Assembly: GCA_947167125.1 (NCBI GenBank)
Contig: CAMVGT010000014.1
Location: 1 to 45,676 of the forward strand
DNA from: an uncultured Erysipelotrichaceae bacterium
GTDB lineage: Bacteria > Bacillota_I > Bacilli_A > Erysipelotrichales > Erysipelotrichaceae
DNA: 45,676 nt
Reading direction: 5' to 3'
The position numbers and the translations under genes were made by a program. Of the stretch, positions 32,712 through 40,156 are shown piece after piece (the stretch's first letter is position 1; each line of letters begins with the position of its first letter). A model generated the notes under the pieces. That model was not told where the DNA came from and did no database searches. It saw nothing but the letters and a program-made list of their open reading frames with translations.

Positions 32712-33848
32712 GCCGGCAGGTTCGGATGTGTCTGTCTGTGTATCAGCGGAAGGAGCCGGTTTTGCGGAAGCTTCCACCGGATCAAGTGTCATACCGACAC
32801 CGAATGCGGCCAGAAGGACAACTGCGGAAGTGATAATCACCTTTCTGCGGATCTGGACCTGGTTCTTGATCTGGTTGCCGTCAACGAGCTTGTCGATTGC
32901 CGGAGTTACCATGTTCATTAACAGAATCGAGAAGAGAACGCCGTCAGGAAGATTGGATTTCCATCTTAAGATCAGTGTCAGCGCCGCGCAGCCGACCGCG
33001 AATACCATACGGCCGGGAATTGTGATCGGCGTTGTGACAGGGTCTGTCATCATGAAGACTGTTCCGAAGAGAACGCCGCCGCTGATGACATTGAAGACTG
33101 CGTAGTTGAAGCCTGCGCCTTTGATCAGGCCGACAACCAGAGACAGGCAGAATATTGTGATCAGGTAAGTAACTGACAGATGCCAGTCAATGTCTTTTCT
33201 CCACAGCAGGAATGCGCCGCATAACAGAATCAGCAGTGCGCAGCTGCCGCCGATGACACTCGGATAGGAACCTAACAGCAGGCCGCCGAATCCGCCGAAT
33301 CCGTCAATCAGATTGCCCAGTGCGCTTCCTGAAAGCATCCAGCCCTGGGAATTCACTGCTGCCATCGGAGTTGCGCCGGAGAATACATCTGCGGTAACCG
33401 AAGCGGCTTTGGAAGCGGAGAAGCTGTTCATGATCAGAGCTTCGCCGAAAGCTGCCGGGTTGAAGATGTTCTGGCCGAATCCGCCGAAGACGAGCTTGCC
33501 GATGATAATCGCAACTGCTGTTGCGATAAACAGTGCATAGTAGCTGACATCCAGTCTTGTGATGAGTGTCAGGATCAGGCCGGTAACCCAGCCATAGGAA
33601 TGCATGACTTCCTTCTTCACGTCATAGCCGCGCATCTTGAAGTAGAGCGCTTCTGTACCGAAGGAAGCAGCCAGAGATACCAATGTCATCAGGATGACGC
33701 GCAGACCGAGCGCCGGTCCGTATGCGACACCGTAATAAATCGCCGAGAAGATTACAATCGCAACCAGGCACATGGACAAATCGAGCATGATGCCGGTGGT
33801 TGTCTGCGTATTGCGGTAGTTCGGTGAAGGCTTATAACTGAATTTCAT
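32370..33848 (-). CDS. rnfD: RnfD with a C-terminal FMN-binding domain extension
   Basis: 492 residues against the usual 310-350. Residues 1-355 are the integral membrane RnfD, with the covalent FMN motif VFSGATPMAA (Thr160), NPAAFGEALIM, and FMMTDPVTTPIT. A final helix (about 336-352) is followed by a Ser/Pro/Thr linker and an added FMN_bind domain at residues 380-492 with SGATFTS at 469-475, placed outside the membrane. The added domain closely matches the last domain of RnfG. It overlaps rnfC by one base and is 7 bases ahead of rnfG. Confidence 0.92.
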   Translation of the reverse strand: MKFSYKPSPNYRNTQTTTGIMLDLSMCLVAIVIFSAIYYGVAYGPALGLRVILMTLVSLAASFGTEALYFKMRGYDVKKEVMHSYGWVTGLILTLITRLDVSYYALFIATAVAIIIGKLVFGGFGQNIFNPAAFGEALIMNSFSASKAASVTADVFSGATPMAAVNSQGWMLSGSALGNLIDGFGGFGGLLLGSYPSVIGGSCALLILLCGAFLLWRKDIDWHLSVTYLITIFCLSLVVGLIKGAGFNYAVFNVISGGVLFGTVFMMTDPVTTPITIPGRMVFAVGCAALTLILRWKSNLPDGVLFSILLMNMVTPAIDKLVDGNQIKNQVQIRRKVIITSAVVLLAAFGVGMTLDPVEASAKPAPSADTQTDTSEPAGMALEDFSANNVACRVWSNTDTAALVYHCQAKGYEGTNEATITLNKDEGTVTSIEVTAFKDTAGVGDKATAAEELARYEGATINSSIDATSGATFTSSSLRAMAAKALNMAAGN

Positions 33849-35164
33849 TATTTCTTCGCCTCCTTTGCACGGGATGCCATTCTGGTTCTGACGAAGTTCT
33901 TCGCCCTTCTGACATTTTCCGTTACATCAATCTTGGACGGGCATATCCATGTGCACATGCCGCACTCGATGCAGTCCATAAGGGACAGCTTCATGAGTTC
34001 TTCCTCATCGAAGATGGCATTGGACATCTGGATACGTACCGGCTGCAGTCCGGACGGACATGTTTCCGTGCAGCGTCCGCAGCGCAGGCACTTGACCTCA
34101 TCCTTCGGTCTGTTGATCAGGACAGTCAGGCCGTTGTTCGGTGCCGCAATGACGAACTTGTCATTCGGGATTGTTTTACCCATCATCGGTCCGCCGGCAA
34201 TCAGAAGAACATCTTCTGTTCCTTCTTTGTATCCGCCGACAGCGTCGATGATCTCGGAAGCCTTTGTGCCTACCGGAACAAGGACATTCTGCGGATGATT
34301 CAGGGCATCGCCGGATACTGTTACATATTTGTGGGTAATCGGCATGCCGTTTTCAATCGCATTTCCAAGAGCGATCGCAGTGGACGCGTTGTTGAGAATG
34401 CATCCGGCTTCGATCGGCAGCTTGTCATATCTCTTCTTTGTCAGCTGATAGACAAGTGTACGTTCCCAGCCCATCGGATAAAGATCCGGTACGGTTCTGA
34501 TTTCGATCGGTGTGCCGGCAAATGTCTTCTGCAGGGCAGCGATCTGTTCCGTCTTGTCTTCCTTGATGGCAACACAGCCCTTCGCAGCTTTGGAAAGCTT
34601 GAAGAGAGCGAGTGTACCGGTCTTAAGGAGATCGATATTTTCTTCGATGTTTTTATAATCCGCGGTCAGATACGGTTCGCATTCCACGGCATTGACAATG
34701 AACAGCTCGACATTCTGCGGATTCAGATATTTGACATAGGTCGGGAAACCGGCGCCGCCAAGGCCCAGCATTCCGGCGTTCTTGACGAAATCAAGAACTT
34801 CCTGCCATTCCGCTTTTTCATAATCAAACGGTTCAAATGCACGCACTTTTTCATGTTTATGATCATTTGTGATGACCAGATGCTCAGCCTGGCTCATCGA
34901 GGATGTCATAAACTTTTCTGTTCCTGTCACTGTGCCTGAGACAGGGGAGAAAACCGGCAGATAGAAATGATCATTTCTTTCTGCAATTTTTGTGCCGACT
35001 TTAACTTCATCGCCGATACTGACAAGCGGCTTGCAGGGAGCGTTGCCGTTCATCAGAGGGATATAGACCTTATCCGGATCAATCGTTTTTAAAACATTTT
35101 CATGTTTGGTAAGATCCTTATGCCCTTCCAGGTGATGATTCATCGGACCTGTTAAAATTGACAT
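33848..35164 (-). CDS. rnfC: Rnf complex subunit RnfC
   Basis: NADH/FMN-binding cytoplasmic subunit, 438 residues from the ATG at 35164; the frame continues 21 codons further through the promoter, and MSILTGPMNHHLEGHKD is the normal-looking start. Motifs: GLGGAGFPTYVKYLN for the FMN/NADH site, then two ferredoxin-type cluster motifs, CLRCGRCTETCPSG and CIECGMCTWICPSK. It is the first gene of the operon. AAAGGG lies 12 bases before the ATG. A -10-like TATAAT is at 35206-35201 in the 132-base divergent region shared with apbE. Confidence 0.94.
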   Translation of the reverse strand: MSILTGPMNHHLEGHKDLTKHENVLKTIDPDKVYIPLMNGNAPCKPLVSIGDEVKVGTKIAERNDHFYLPVFSPVSGTVTGTEKFMTSSMSQAEHLVITNDHKHEKVRAFEPFDYEKAEWQEVLDFVKNAGMLGLGGAGFPTYVKYLNPQNVELFIVNAVECEPYLTADYKNIEENIDLLKTGTLALFKLSKAAKGCVAIKEDKTEQIAALQKTFAGTPIEIRTVPDLYPMGWERTLVYQLTKKRYDKLPIEAGCILNNASTAIALGNAIENGMPITHKYVTVSGDALNHPQNVLVPVGTKASEIIDAVGGYKEGTEDVLLIAGGPMMGKTIPNDKFVIAAPNNGLTVLINRPKDEVKCLRCGRCTETCPSGLQPVRIQMSNAIFDEEELMKLSLMDCIECGMCTWICPSKIDVTENVRRAKNFVRTRMASRAKEAKK

Positions 35165-35258
35165 AGTATTGTAAACCCTTTCTTTTTCCCTAACATGAGT
35201 ATTATACATCATTTCATGATTGACCATCGTGCAAAAAAAGATTCTTGAGCTGCCTGAC

Positions 35259-35289
35259 TTGGCAGTCCTCTGCAGGATTGTGCTATACT
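35259..35289 (+). promoter_or_regulatory. Promoter of apbE
   Basis: An extended -10 TGCTATACT (35281-35289) with a TTGGCA at 35259-35264, 19 bases upstream. The inverted repeat CTGCC-tgactt-GGCAG (35250-35265) overlaps the -35. The ATG follows 7 bases after the -10 box with no Shine-Dalgarno, predicting a leaderless or nearly leaderless mRNA. Confidence 0.6.
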
Positions 35290-35296
35290 CCTATCT

Positions 35297-36436
35297 ATGA
35301 GAAACAGAAAAATACTGATCACGCTTCTGTGTGCCGCGTTCCTTACCGGATGCGCAGCAGAGCAGGAAGCGGAAAAAGCACCTGAGCAGGAGCTTGAAAA
35401 ATACACAAATCTGTCTGCCGACGCAGGTTTCGACACCGTCTATCAGCAGACGGAATTCGGCTATGACCATGATCTGATGGCCGAGCATTACACCAAAGCC
35501 GTCTCCATGTTTTCATCCTTCAATGATCTGTTTGATATCTACAACGAATACGAAGGCATCGGAAATCTGATGACAATCAACGCGAATGCCGGAATTGCCC
35601 CGGTGGAAACGGATCAGCGGATCATTGACATGTTAAAAGAAGCGAAGATGTTCTATGAGATTTCAGGCGGAGCCTTTGATATCACCATCGGTTCTCTTCT
35701 GCATGTCTGGCATGAATACCGCGACCGCGGCATTGCGCTGAATCAGCAGGGCACCAAGGCACCGATACCTTCCGATGAGGAGCTGAAGGAAGCTGCTGAA
35801 AAATGCGGATGGGACAAAGTGGTCATCGATGAAGAAAACAAAACGGTATTCATCACGGAAAAAGGCGTGAGTCTTGATGTCGGCGGCATTGCCAAAGGCT
35901 ATGCGGCAGAAGCGATCGGACAGTTCATGGAAACACAGGATGTGGTATATGCGACAATCAATGCCGGCCGCAACATCCGCACCGTCCATTCCAAAGCGGA
36001 TGGCAAGCCATGGTCAATCGGCATCACCGATCCATCAGACGGCAATTCCCTGTACTGCGCAGTCGAGATGGACGGATCCGGATCCTTTGTCACAAGCGGC
36101 GATTATGAGCGCTATTATATCGGTGAAGATGGCGGCATCTATCACCACATCATCGATCCCAAAACACTGAAGCCTGCTGATTACTATCACAGCGTCTCGA
36201 TTATCACACCTGATTCCGGAGCGGCCGACTGCCTTTCCACCACCCTCTTCACCCTCAGCATTGAAGACGGGAAAAAGGTTCTCGAAGCCTATGAAAAAGA
36301 AACCGGAAATCCGGTCAATGCGGTCTGGATCATGGATCCTCAGAAAACACAGAATGAGGAAGGAAAGCTTTCCGGAGAATACTTCTGTGTCTATACAGAT
36401 GGCATCAAAGACAGAATCACATTTGTCAGAAACTGA
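35297..36436 (+). CDS. apbE: FAD:protein FMN transferase ApbE, lipoprotein
   Basis: Moves FMN from FAD to Thr/Ser of RnfG, RnfD and other FMN_bind domains outside the membrane. It has 379 residues with a lipoprotein signal MRNRKILITLLCAAFLTGC, so Cys19 is the lipidated residue. Domain motifs: FYEISGGAFDITIGSLLHVWHEY, VSLDVGGIAKGYAAEAIGQFM, GSFVTSGDYERYY, HHIIDPKTLKPAD and the metal site in DSGAADCLSTTLF. The usual GGN reads AGRN here. The position divergent from rnfC fits its substrate. It ends in a strong bidirectional terminator. Confidence 0.94.
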   Translation: MRNRKILITLLCAAFLTGCAAEQEAEKAPEQELEKYTNLSADAGFDTVYQQTEFGYDHDLMAEHYTKAVSMFSSFNDLFDIYNEYEGIGNLMTINANAGIAPVETDQRIIDMLKEAKMFYEISGGAFDITIGSLLHVWHEYRDRGIALNQQGTKAPIPSDEELKEAAEKCGWDKVVIDEENKTVFITEKGVSLDVGGIAKGYAAEAIGQFMETQDVVYATINAGRNIRTVHSKADGKPWSIGITDPSDGNSLYCAVEMDGSGSFVTSGDYERYYIGEDGGIYHHIIDPKTLKPADYYHSVSIITPDSGAADCLSTTLFTLSIEDGKKVLEAYEKETGNPVNAVWIMDPQKTQNEEGKLSGEYFCVYTDGIKDRITFVRN

Positions 36437-36462
36437 AAAAACGCCGCGCGGCGTTTTTTCTT
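36436..36462. terminator. Bidirectional terminator between apbE and the esterase gene
   Basis: Perfect palindrome AAAAAACGCCGC (36436-36447) with GCGGCGTTTTTT (36448-36459), serving both converging genes. Confidence 0.93.
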
Positions 36463-37233
36463 TTAATACCAGAGATAATTCATAAAGACGGGAACCTGCT
36501 TTTCCCAGTCTTCTTCGCAATGCCTTCCTCCCCACTGGAAATGAAGATAGGTGGATGCCCCTCTTTCCATCAGCAGTCTTTCATATTTGCGGATGGATCT
36601 TGCTTCGCGGGTATCGAATTCCGGATTGCCGTTATAGGCAGCCTTTCCCGATTCGATTTCACCCCAGCTCATGTAAACTTTCGTATCAGGATTGATATAT
36701 CTCCATGAAAGATCCTTCTGCAGCCTTCCGATATTCCAGAACATGCCGGGCGAAACACAGGCCGCCTTGGAAAATACATCATTGTGCACGGTGATTCCGT
36801 AAATGCTCATCAGTCCGCCCATTGAGGAGCCGCCGATTCCGGTCGCTTCCCGATGGCCATAGGTGCGGTAGTTCTGATCGATCATCGGTTTCACTTCATG
36901 GATGATCCATGCAAATGTATCAGTTCCCTTCTGATGCACATATTCCCCACGCCATCTCTTGTCATAAGGACTGTATTCTGCCAGTCTGAGATTTCCTTCA
37001 TGCGCGCATTCCATGCCGACGATGATCATCTTCTTTCCCCATGAATCAAGAAAGGATTCCAGTCCCCAGCTTTTTCCATAGGTCGCTTCGTTATCATGAA
37101 ACAGATTGTGGCCGTCGAAGAAATACATGACCGGACAGCGTTCATCGGATTCATAATAATACGGCGGCAGATAGATATGCAGAGTACGCATGGCGCCGGA
37201 AGGCCAGTAGTACATTTCTCTTTTTTCAATCAT
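36463..37233 (-). CDS. Esterase of the alpha/beta hydrolase fold (EstD/enterochelin esterase-like)
   Basis: 256 residues, no signal peptide. The nucleophile elbow is GIGGSSMGGLMSIYG, the oxyanion region is near YFFDGHNLFHD, and the catalytic His sits in WGGRHCEEDWEKQVP, a form typical of the esterase D/YbbA group. The substrate is unknown. AAAGGTAAT precedes the ATG, which is 5 bases after the aldehyde dehydrogenase stop, so the two are surely cotranscribed. An ester-releasing enzyme with an aldehyde oxidiser suggests use of an ester- or aldehyde-yielding compound, or detoxification. Confidence 0.86.
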   Translation of the reverse strand: MIEKREMYYWPSGAMRTLHIYLPPYYYESDERCPVMYFFDGHNLFHDNEATYGKSWGLESFLDSWGKKMIIVGMECAHEGNLRLAEYSPYDKRWRGEYVHQKGTDTFAWIIHEVKPMIDQNYRTYGHREATGIGGSSMGGLMSIYGITVHNDVFSKAACVSPGMFWNIGRLQKDLSWRYINPDTKVYMSWGEIESGKAAYNGNPEFDTREARSIRKYERLLMERGASTYLHFQWGGRHCEEDWEKQVPVFMNYLWY

Positions 37234-37238
37234 GCATA

Positions 37239-38642
37239 TTACCTTTCAAACCATTTCAGCATCTTCAGTGCCTTTGGATGATACGGATGTTCCCGCAGGG
37301 AAAGATTCCATTTTGTCTTTCCGATCAGCACAGTGGAAGGATGGTTGAATTCACGGAATCCCCATTCGCCATGGTAGGCTCCCATACCGGAATGTCCGGT
37401 GCCGTTGAACGGAACGCCCTTTACCATCAGATGTGTACAGACTTCATTGATGCAGCCGCCTCCGTACTGCAGTTTTGACATGGTATCAAGCGCCCATTTC
37501 ATATCGCTGGTAAACAGATACAGGGCCAGGCAGTGTTCACGGCCGCTGATTGTATCAAGAAGCTGATCGATTTCCTGATCGCGGAATGTGACAACCGGCA
37601 GCAGCGGATTGAACAGTTCATGTTTGACAATCGGTTCATCGATATCAACCGGCACAATGACAGTCGGCTCAAATTTCAAAGTTTCCCGGTTTCCCTTTCC
37701 CCCGATCACGATCCGCTCTGCATACTGCAGCGCTTCCTTTTCGCATTTGTCATAAGCAGCTTCATTGATCAGATGCGGATATTCCGGATTGTTTAACGGA
37801 TCTTCCCCGATCTGTCTTGCGAATTCTTCTTTCAGACAGCCGATGAACTGATCGGCAACTTCCTCCGCAACCGCGATCTGATTGATATTGATGCAGATCT
37901 GCCCGGAATTCAGCAGCTTGAAGAAAGCAATCTTTCTGGCGGCATCCCATAAATCCGCATCTTTCCGCACAATGCACCAGTTGCCGTTTTCCCCGCCCAG
38001 CTCCAATGCGACAGGCGTCAGATGATCAGCTGCTTTATGCATGACATGCATGCCGACTTTCGGAGAGCCGGTATAGAAAATCTTGTCAAACCGTTCATCC
38101 AGACAGAGATCCGCGACATCATGTCCGCCATCGATCACCGTCACATACTCAGCAGGAAAAGCGGAAGAAATGATCTTCTGCAGCACTGCTGTGGAATGCG
38201 GTGTCTTTGAACTGGTCTTGATCACTGCTGTATTCCCGCCTGAAATCGAAGCCGCAAGAACGCCGAGGGCAAGCAGGAACGGGAAGTTGAACGGACTGAT
38301 AATCAGGGTAACGCCATAAGGCATTTTAAAGACTTTGGTCTTTGTGCTTGGAAAGCACATCATTCCGCTGAAATGCGTTTCCGGCTTTGCCCATTTATCC
38401 AGTCCTTTCAGCATTTCATTGATTTCCGTAATGATCACGCCGGTATCGGTGAGATAGGCTTCCACTTCGCTTCTGCCAAGATCTTCATGCAATGCCTGCG
38501 CGATGTCTTTTTCATATGTCTGTACAGCGATCTTCAGACGGATCAGCTGTTCTTTGCGCCATCTGATATCCAGTGTCTGATTGGTTCTGAAAAAGCTTCT
38601 CTGTTTTTCGACCGCTTCATGAATTGTTTCCTGATTCCACAT
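37239..38642 (-). CDS. NAD(P)-dependent aldehyde dehydrogenase (class 3/YwdH type)
   Basis: 467 residues, the short class 3 form without a long N-terminus. Motifs: coenzyme site ISPFNFPFLLALGVLAASISGG, KIFYTGSPKVG, ALELGGENGNW with the general-base Glu, and the catalytic Cys in LLNSGQICININQIAV. The C-terminal FNGTGHSGMGAYHGEWGF and a hydrophobic end with basic residues resemble fatty-aldehyde dehydrogenases. GAGGTGAACCT precedes the ATG, and a TATAAT lies about 30 bases upstream. It is coupled to the esterase gene. Confidence 0.93.
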   Translation of the reverse strand: MWNQETIHEAVEKQRSFFRTNQTLDIRWRKEQLIRLKIAVQTYEKDIAQALHEDLGRSEVEAYLTDTGVIITEINEMLKGLDKWAKPETHFSGMMCFPSTKTKVFKMPYGVTLIISPFNFPFLLALGVLAASISGGNTAVIKTSSKTPHSTAVLQKIISSAFPAEYVTVIDGGHDVADLCLDERFDKIFYTGSPKVGMHVMHKAADHLTPVALELGGENGNWCIVRKDADLWDAARKIAFFKLLNSGQICININQIAVAEEVADQFIGCLKEEFARQIGEDPLNNPEYPHLINEAAYDKCEKEALQYAERIVIGGKGNRETLKFEPTVIVPVDIDEPIVKHELFNPLLPVVTFRDQEIDQLLDTISGREHCLALYLFTSDMKWALDTMSKLQYGGGCINEVCTHLMVKGVPFNGTGHSGMGAYHGEWGFREFNHPSTVLIGKTKWNLSLREHPYHPKALKMLKWFER

Positions 38643-38746
38643 AGGTTCACCTCATTCAGATGCATTCATTATAGTATGGATCATATCTTCTTTCGCTTTT
38701 CCTGCAGCCGAATTCACCGTCTGTGAACGATTTTCCGGTGTCCGTA

Positions 38747-38774
38747 TTGAAATCCTCGTCAGATTTGCTATTAT
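38747..38774 (+). promoter_or_regulatory. Promoter of tRNA-Thr
   Basis: -35 TTGAAA at 38747-38752, 16 bases, extended -10 TGCTATTAT with TATTAT at 38769-38774. The tRNA begins 12 bases after. The rest of 38643-38746 holds only the aldehyde dehydrogenase leader. Confidence 0.75.
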
Positions 38775-38785
38775 ATTAGGGCGCC

Positions 38786-38859
38786 GCCGCTTTAGTATAG
38801 TGGTAATACAGAGCAATGGTAATGCTCAGCGGGCAGTTCAATTCTGCCAAGCGGCACCA
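38786..38859 (+). tRNA. tRNA-Thr, anticodon GGT
   Basis: 74 bases with an encoded CCA. Acceptor GCCGCTT (38786-38792) pairs with AAGCGGC (38849-38855), discriminator A. The D stem is GTAT/ATAC around AGTGGTA, the anticodon stem GAGCA/TGCTC around ATGGTAA (anticodon GGT at 38818-38820), the variable loop AGCG, and the T stem GGCAG/CTGCC around TTCAATT. All four stems pair fully. A at position 32 is less common than a pyrimidine. The GCCG start is usual for threonine tRNAs. It has its own promoter and terminator. Confidence 0.93.
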
Positions 38860-38862
38860 TGC

Positions 38863-38896
38863 AAAAACCGCCTTGAATAACATGGCGGTTTTTTTC
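38863..38896 (+). terminator. Terminator of tRNA-Thr
   Basis: AAAAACCGCC (38863-38872) pairs with GGCGGTTTTT (38884-38893), T run after. From here to 39028 I see only a GC-rich imperfect hairpin region downstream of the methyltransferase gene. Confidence 0.93.
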
Positions 38897-39028
38897 ATAT
38901 CATCATTTCATGCTTTAACCATGGGCAATGCAGGAAGAATCACCGGCAGAAACAGACTGTGCTCACAGCACCATGGCTGATGCTGTATCCTGCCGAATGA
39001 TTCATGACATTCCAACAAAGACGCGCCG

Positions 39029-39712
39029 CTATTTTCTGCAGCAGAAGATCCCTTCCGCATTCACTGTGTGCACATGCACATCGTCATAAAGATTCTGCAG
39101 TCTTCTTTCCAATGAGATCTTTGTCTCAAACGGCGGTGTAAAGAATCCCTTGGGCACATACAGTGTTCTGACAAAGAAATCGGTGCGTCTGAATTCATTT
39201 TCAATGTAGAAGCATCCGCAGAAGATGCCTCCCTTTTTCAGCACGCGGCACGTTTCCATAAAGGCTGCTTCTTTATCGGGAAAGGCATGGAATCCGTTCA
39301 AAGACAGTACAATATCAAAGCTTTCATCTTCAAACGGCAGTTTTCCGACATCTCCCTGTATAAACGATATGTTTGAGATTTCCATAGTCTGAGCCCGTTC
39401 TGAAGCATTTTTCATCATGTCTTCCGAATAATCGAGACACGTGATCTCCGCATTTTTCAGTGTGCTGTACAGCGGCATGGTCAAAACGCCCGTGCCCACC
39501 GGAACCTCCAGAAGCTTTCCGGAAAAATCCTCTTTGATCGGAGAAAGTGCGTCATTCACCCACTTCGCCGCCTTTGTTTCATCCAGTCCCCAGATCACAC
39601 TGTCCATGACTTTGCCGATCATTGTGGACCGGGTAATAATGCCGTCATAAATACTGCCGATTGAACCGAGCTGTTTATAGGAATTCTGAATATCTTCATG
39701 TCTGTCTGCCAT
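39029..39712 (-). CDS. Class I SAM-dependent methyltransferase (Methyltransf_11 type)
   Basis: 227 residues from the ATG at 39712, with GAGGTGG before it; a GTG three codons upstream overlaps that site. The SAM-binding motif I is GKLLEVPVGTGVLTMPLY, motif II has CLDYSEDMMKNA, motif III IQGDVGKLPFEDESFDIVLSL, and ETCRVLKKGGIFCGC follows, a UbiE/COQ5-like core. The Pro in VPVGTG in place of Gly is mild variation. The acceptor is unknown. No partner gene is on either side, so context gives no help. Confidence 0.86.
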   Translation of the reverse strand: MADRHEDIQNSYKQLGSIGSIYDGIITRSTMIGKVMDSVIWGLDETKAAKWVNDALSPIKEDFSGKLLEVPVGTGVLTMPLYSTLKNAEITCLDYSEDMMKNASERAQTMEISNISFIQGDVGKLPFEDESFDIVLSLNGFHAFPDKEAAFMETCRVLKKGGIFCGCFYIENEFRRTDFFVRTLYVPKGFFTPPFETKISLERRLQNLYDDVHVHTVNAEGIFCCRK

Positions 39713-39771
39713 AGGATCCACCTCTTCGGTTAGTTTATTCTAACATCTAATTTAGCACAATCCTTCGGATC

Positions 39772-39804
39772 AAAAAAGAACGGAATGAAAGTCCACCCCG
39801 TTCC
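39772..39804 (-). terminator. Terminator after hypA
   Basis: On the minus strand GAACGG (39803-39798) pairs with CCGTTC (39783-39778) across a 14-base loop, then TTTTTT. Confidence 0.75.
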
Positions 39805-39808
39805 TGCA

Positions 39809-40153
39809 TTATTCATATGCAATTTCTTTCAGGAGAAATTCCCTGCCGCCGAGGATCTTCTTGATCCGGCTGCCGCATTTGGGACATTTTCCTTCATTCT
39901 GCGCGACATTGTACATCGCACCGCACTCCAGACACAGTCCTTCTCCTCTGGCAATGATCATCTTCAGCTGGCAGCCTTCAAATACCGGCCGGTTTTCAAT
40001 CACAACCGGAAAGTATTTTTCAAAGAAGACCGGAAGATAGCCGGACAGTTCCCCTACCTCCAGCGTGATGTTTGAGATGCGCTCAATGCCGTTTTCGCGT
40101 GCCGTTTCTTCCGCAAGGTCCACTGCTTTATGCAGAACACCGATCTCATGCAT
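39809..40153 (-). CDS. hypA: HypA-family nickel metallochaperone
   Basis: 114 residues. The Ni-binding N-terminus MHEIGVLHKAVDLAEE is intact (Met1-His2-Glu3), and the zinc ribbon is CLECGAMYN then CPKCGSRI. Between them are VGELSGYLPVFFEKYFP and the beta-strands of HypA. HypA hands nickel to [NiFe] hydrogenase with HypB. Neither HypB nor a hydrogenase is in the window. The gene is 3 bases after the iron-sulfur flavoprotein and clearly in its operon, so it may serve that system instead, for example as a metal- or redox-binding accessory. Confidence 0.9.
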   Translation of the reverse strand: MHEIGVLHKAVDLAEETARENGIERISNITLEVGELSGYLPVFFEKYFPVVIENRPVFEGCQLKMIIARGEGLCLECGAMYNVAQNEGKCPKCGSRIKKILGGREFLLKEIAYE

Positions 40154-40156
40154 GGA

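Noticed and set aside
38760-38860. tRNA read as Gly or Gln because of the D-arm TAGTATAGTGGTAATAC
   Set aside because: The anticodon loop ATGGTAA between perfect 5-bp stems gives GGT, and the acceptor begins GCCG, both pointing to Thr.
38897-39028. Short reading frame downstream of the methyltransferase (starting near 39006 on the minus strand)
   Set aside because: About 20 codons, no ribosome site and no recognisable features; more likely a transcript end region.
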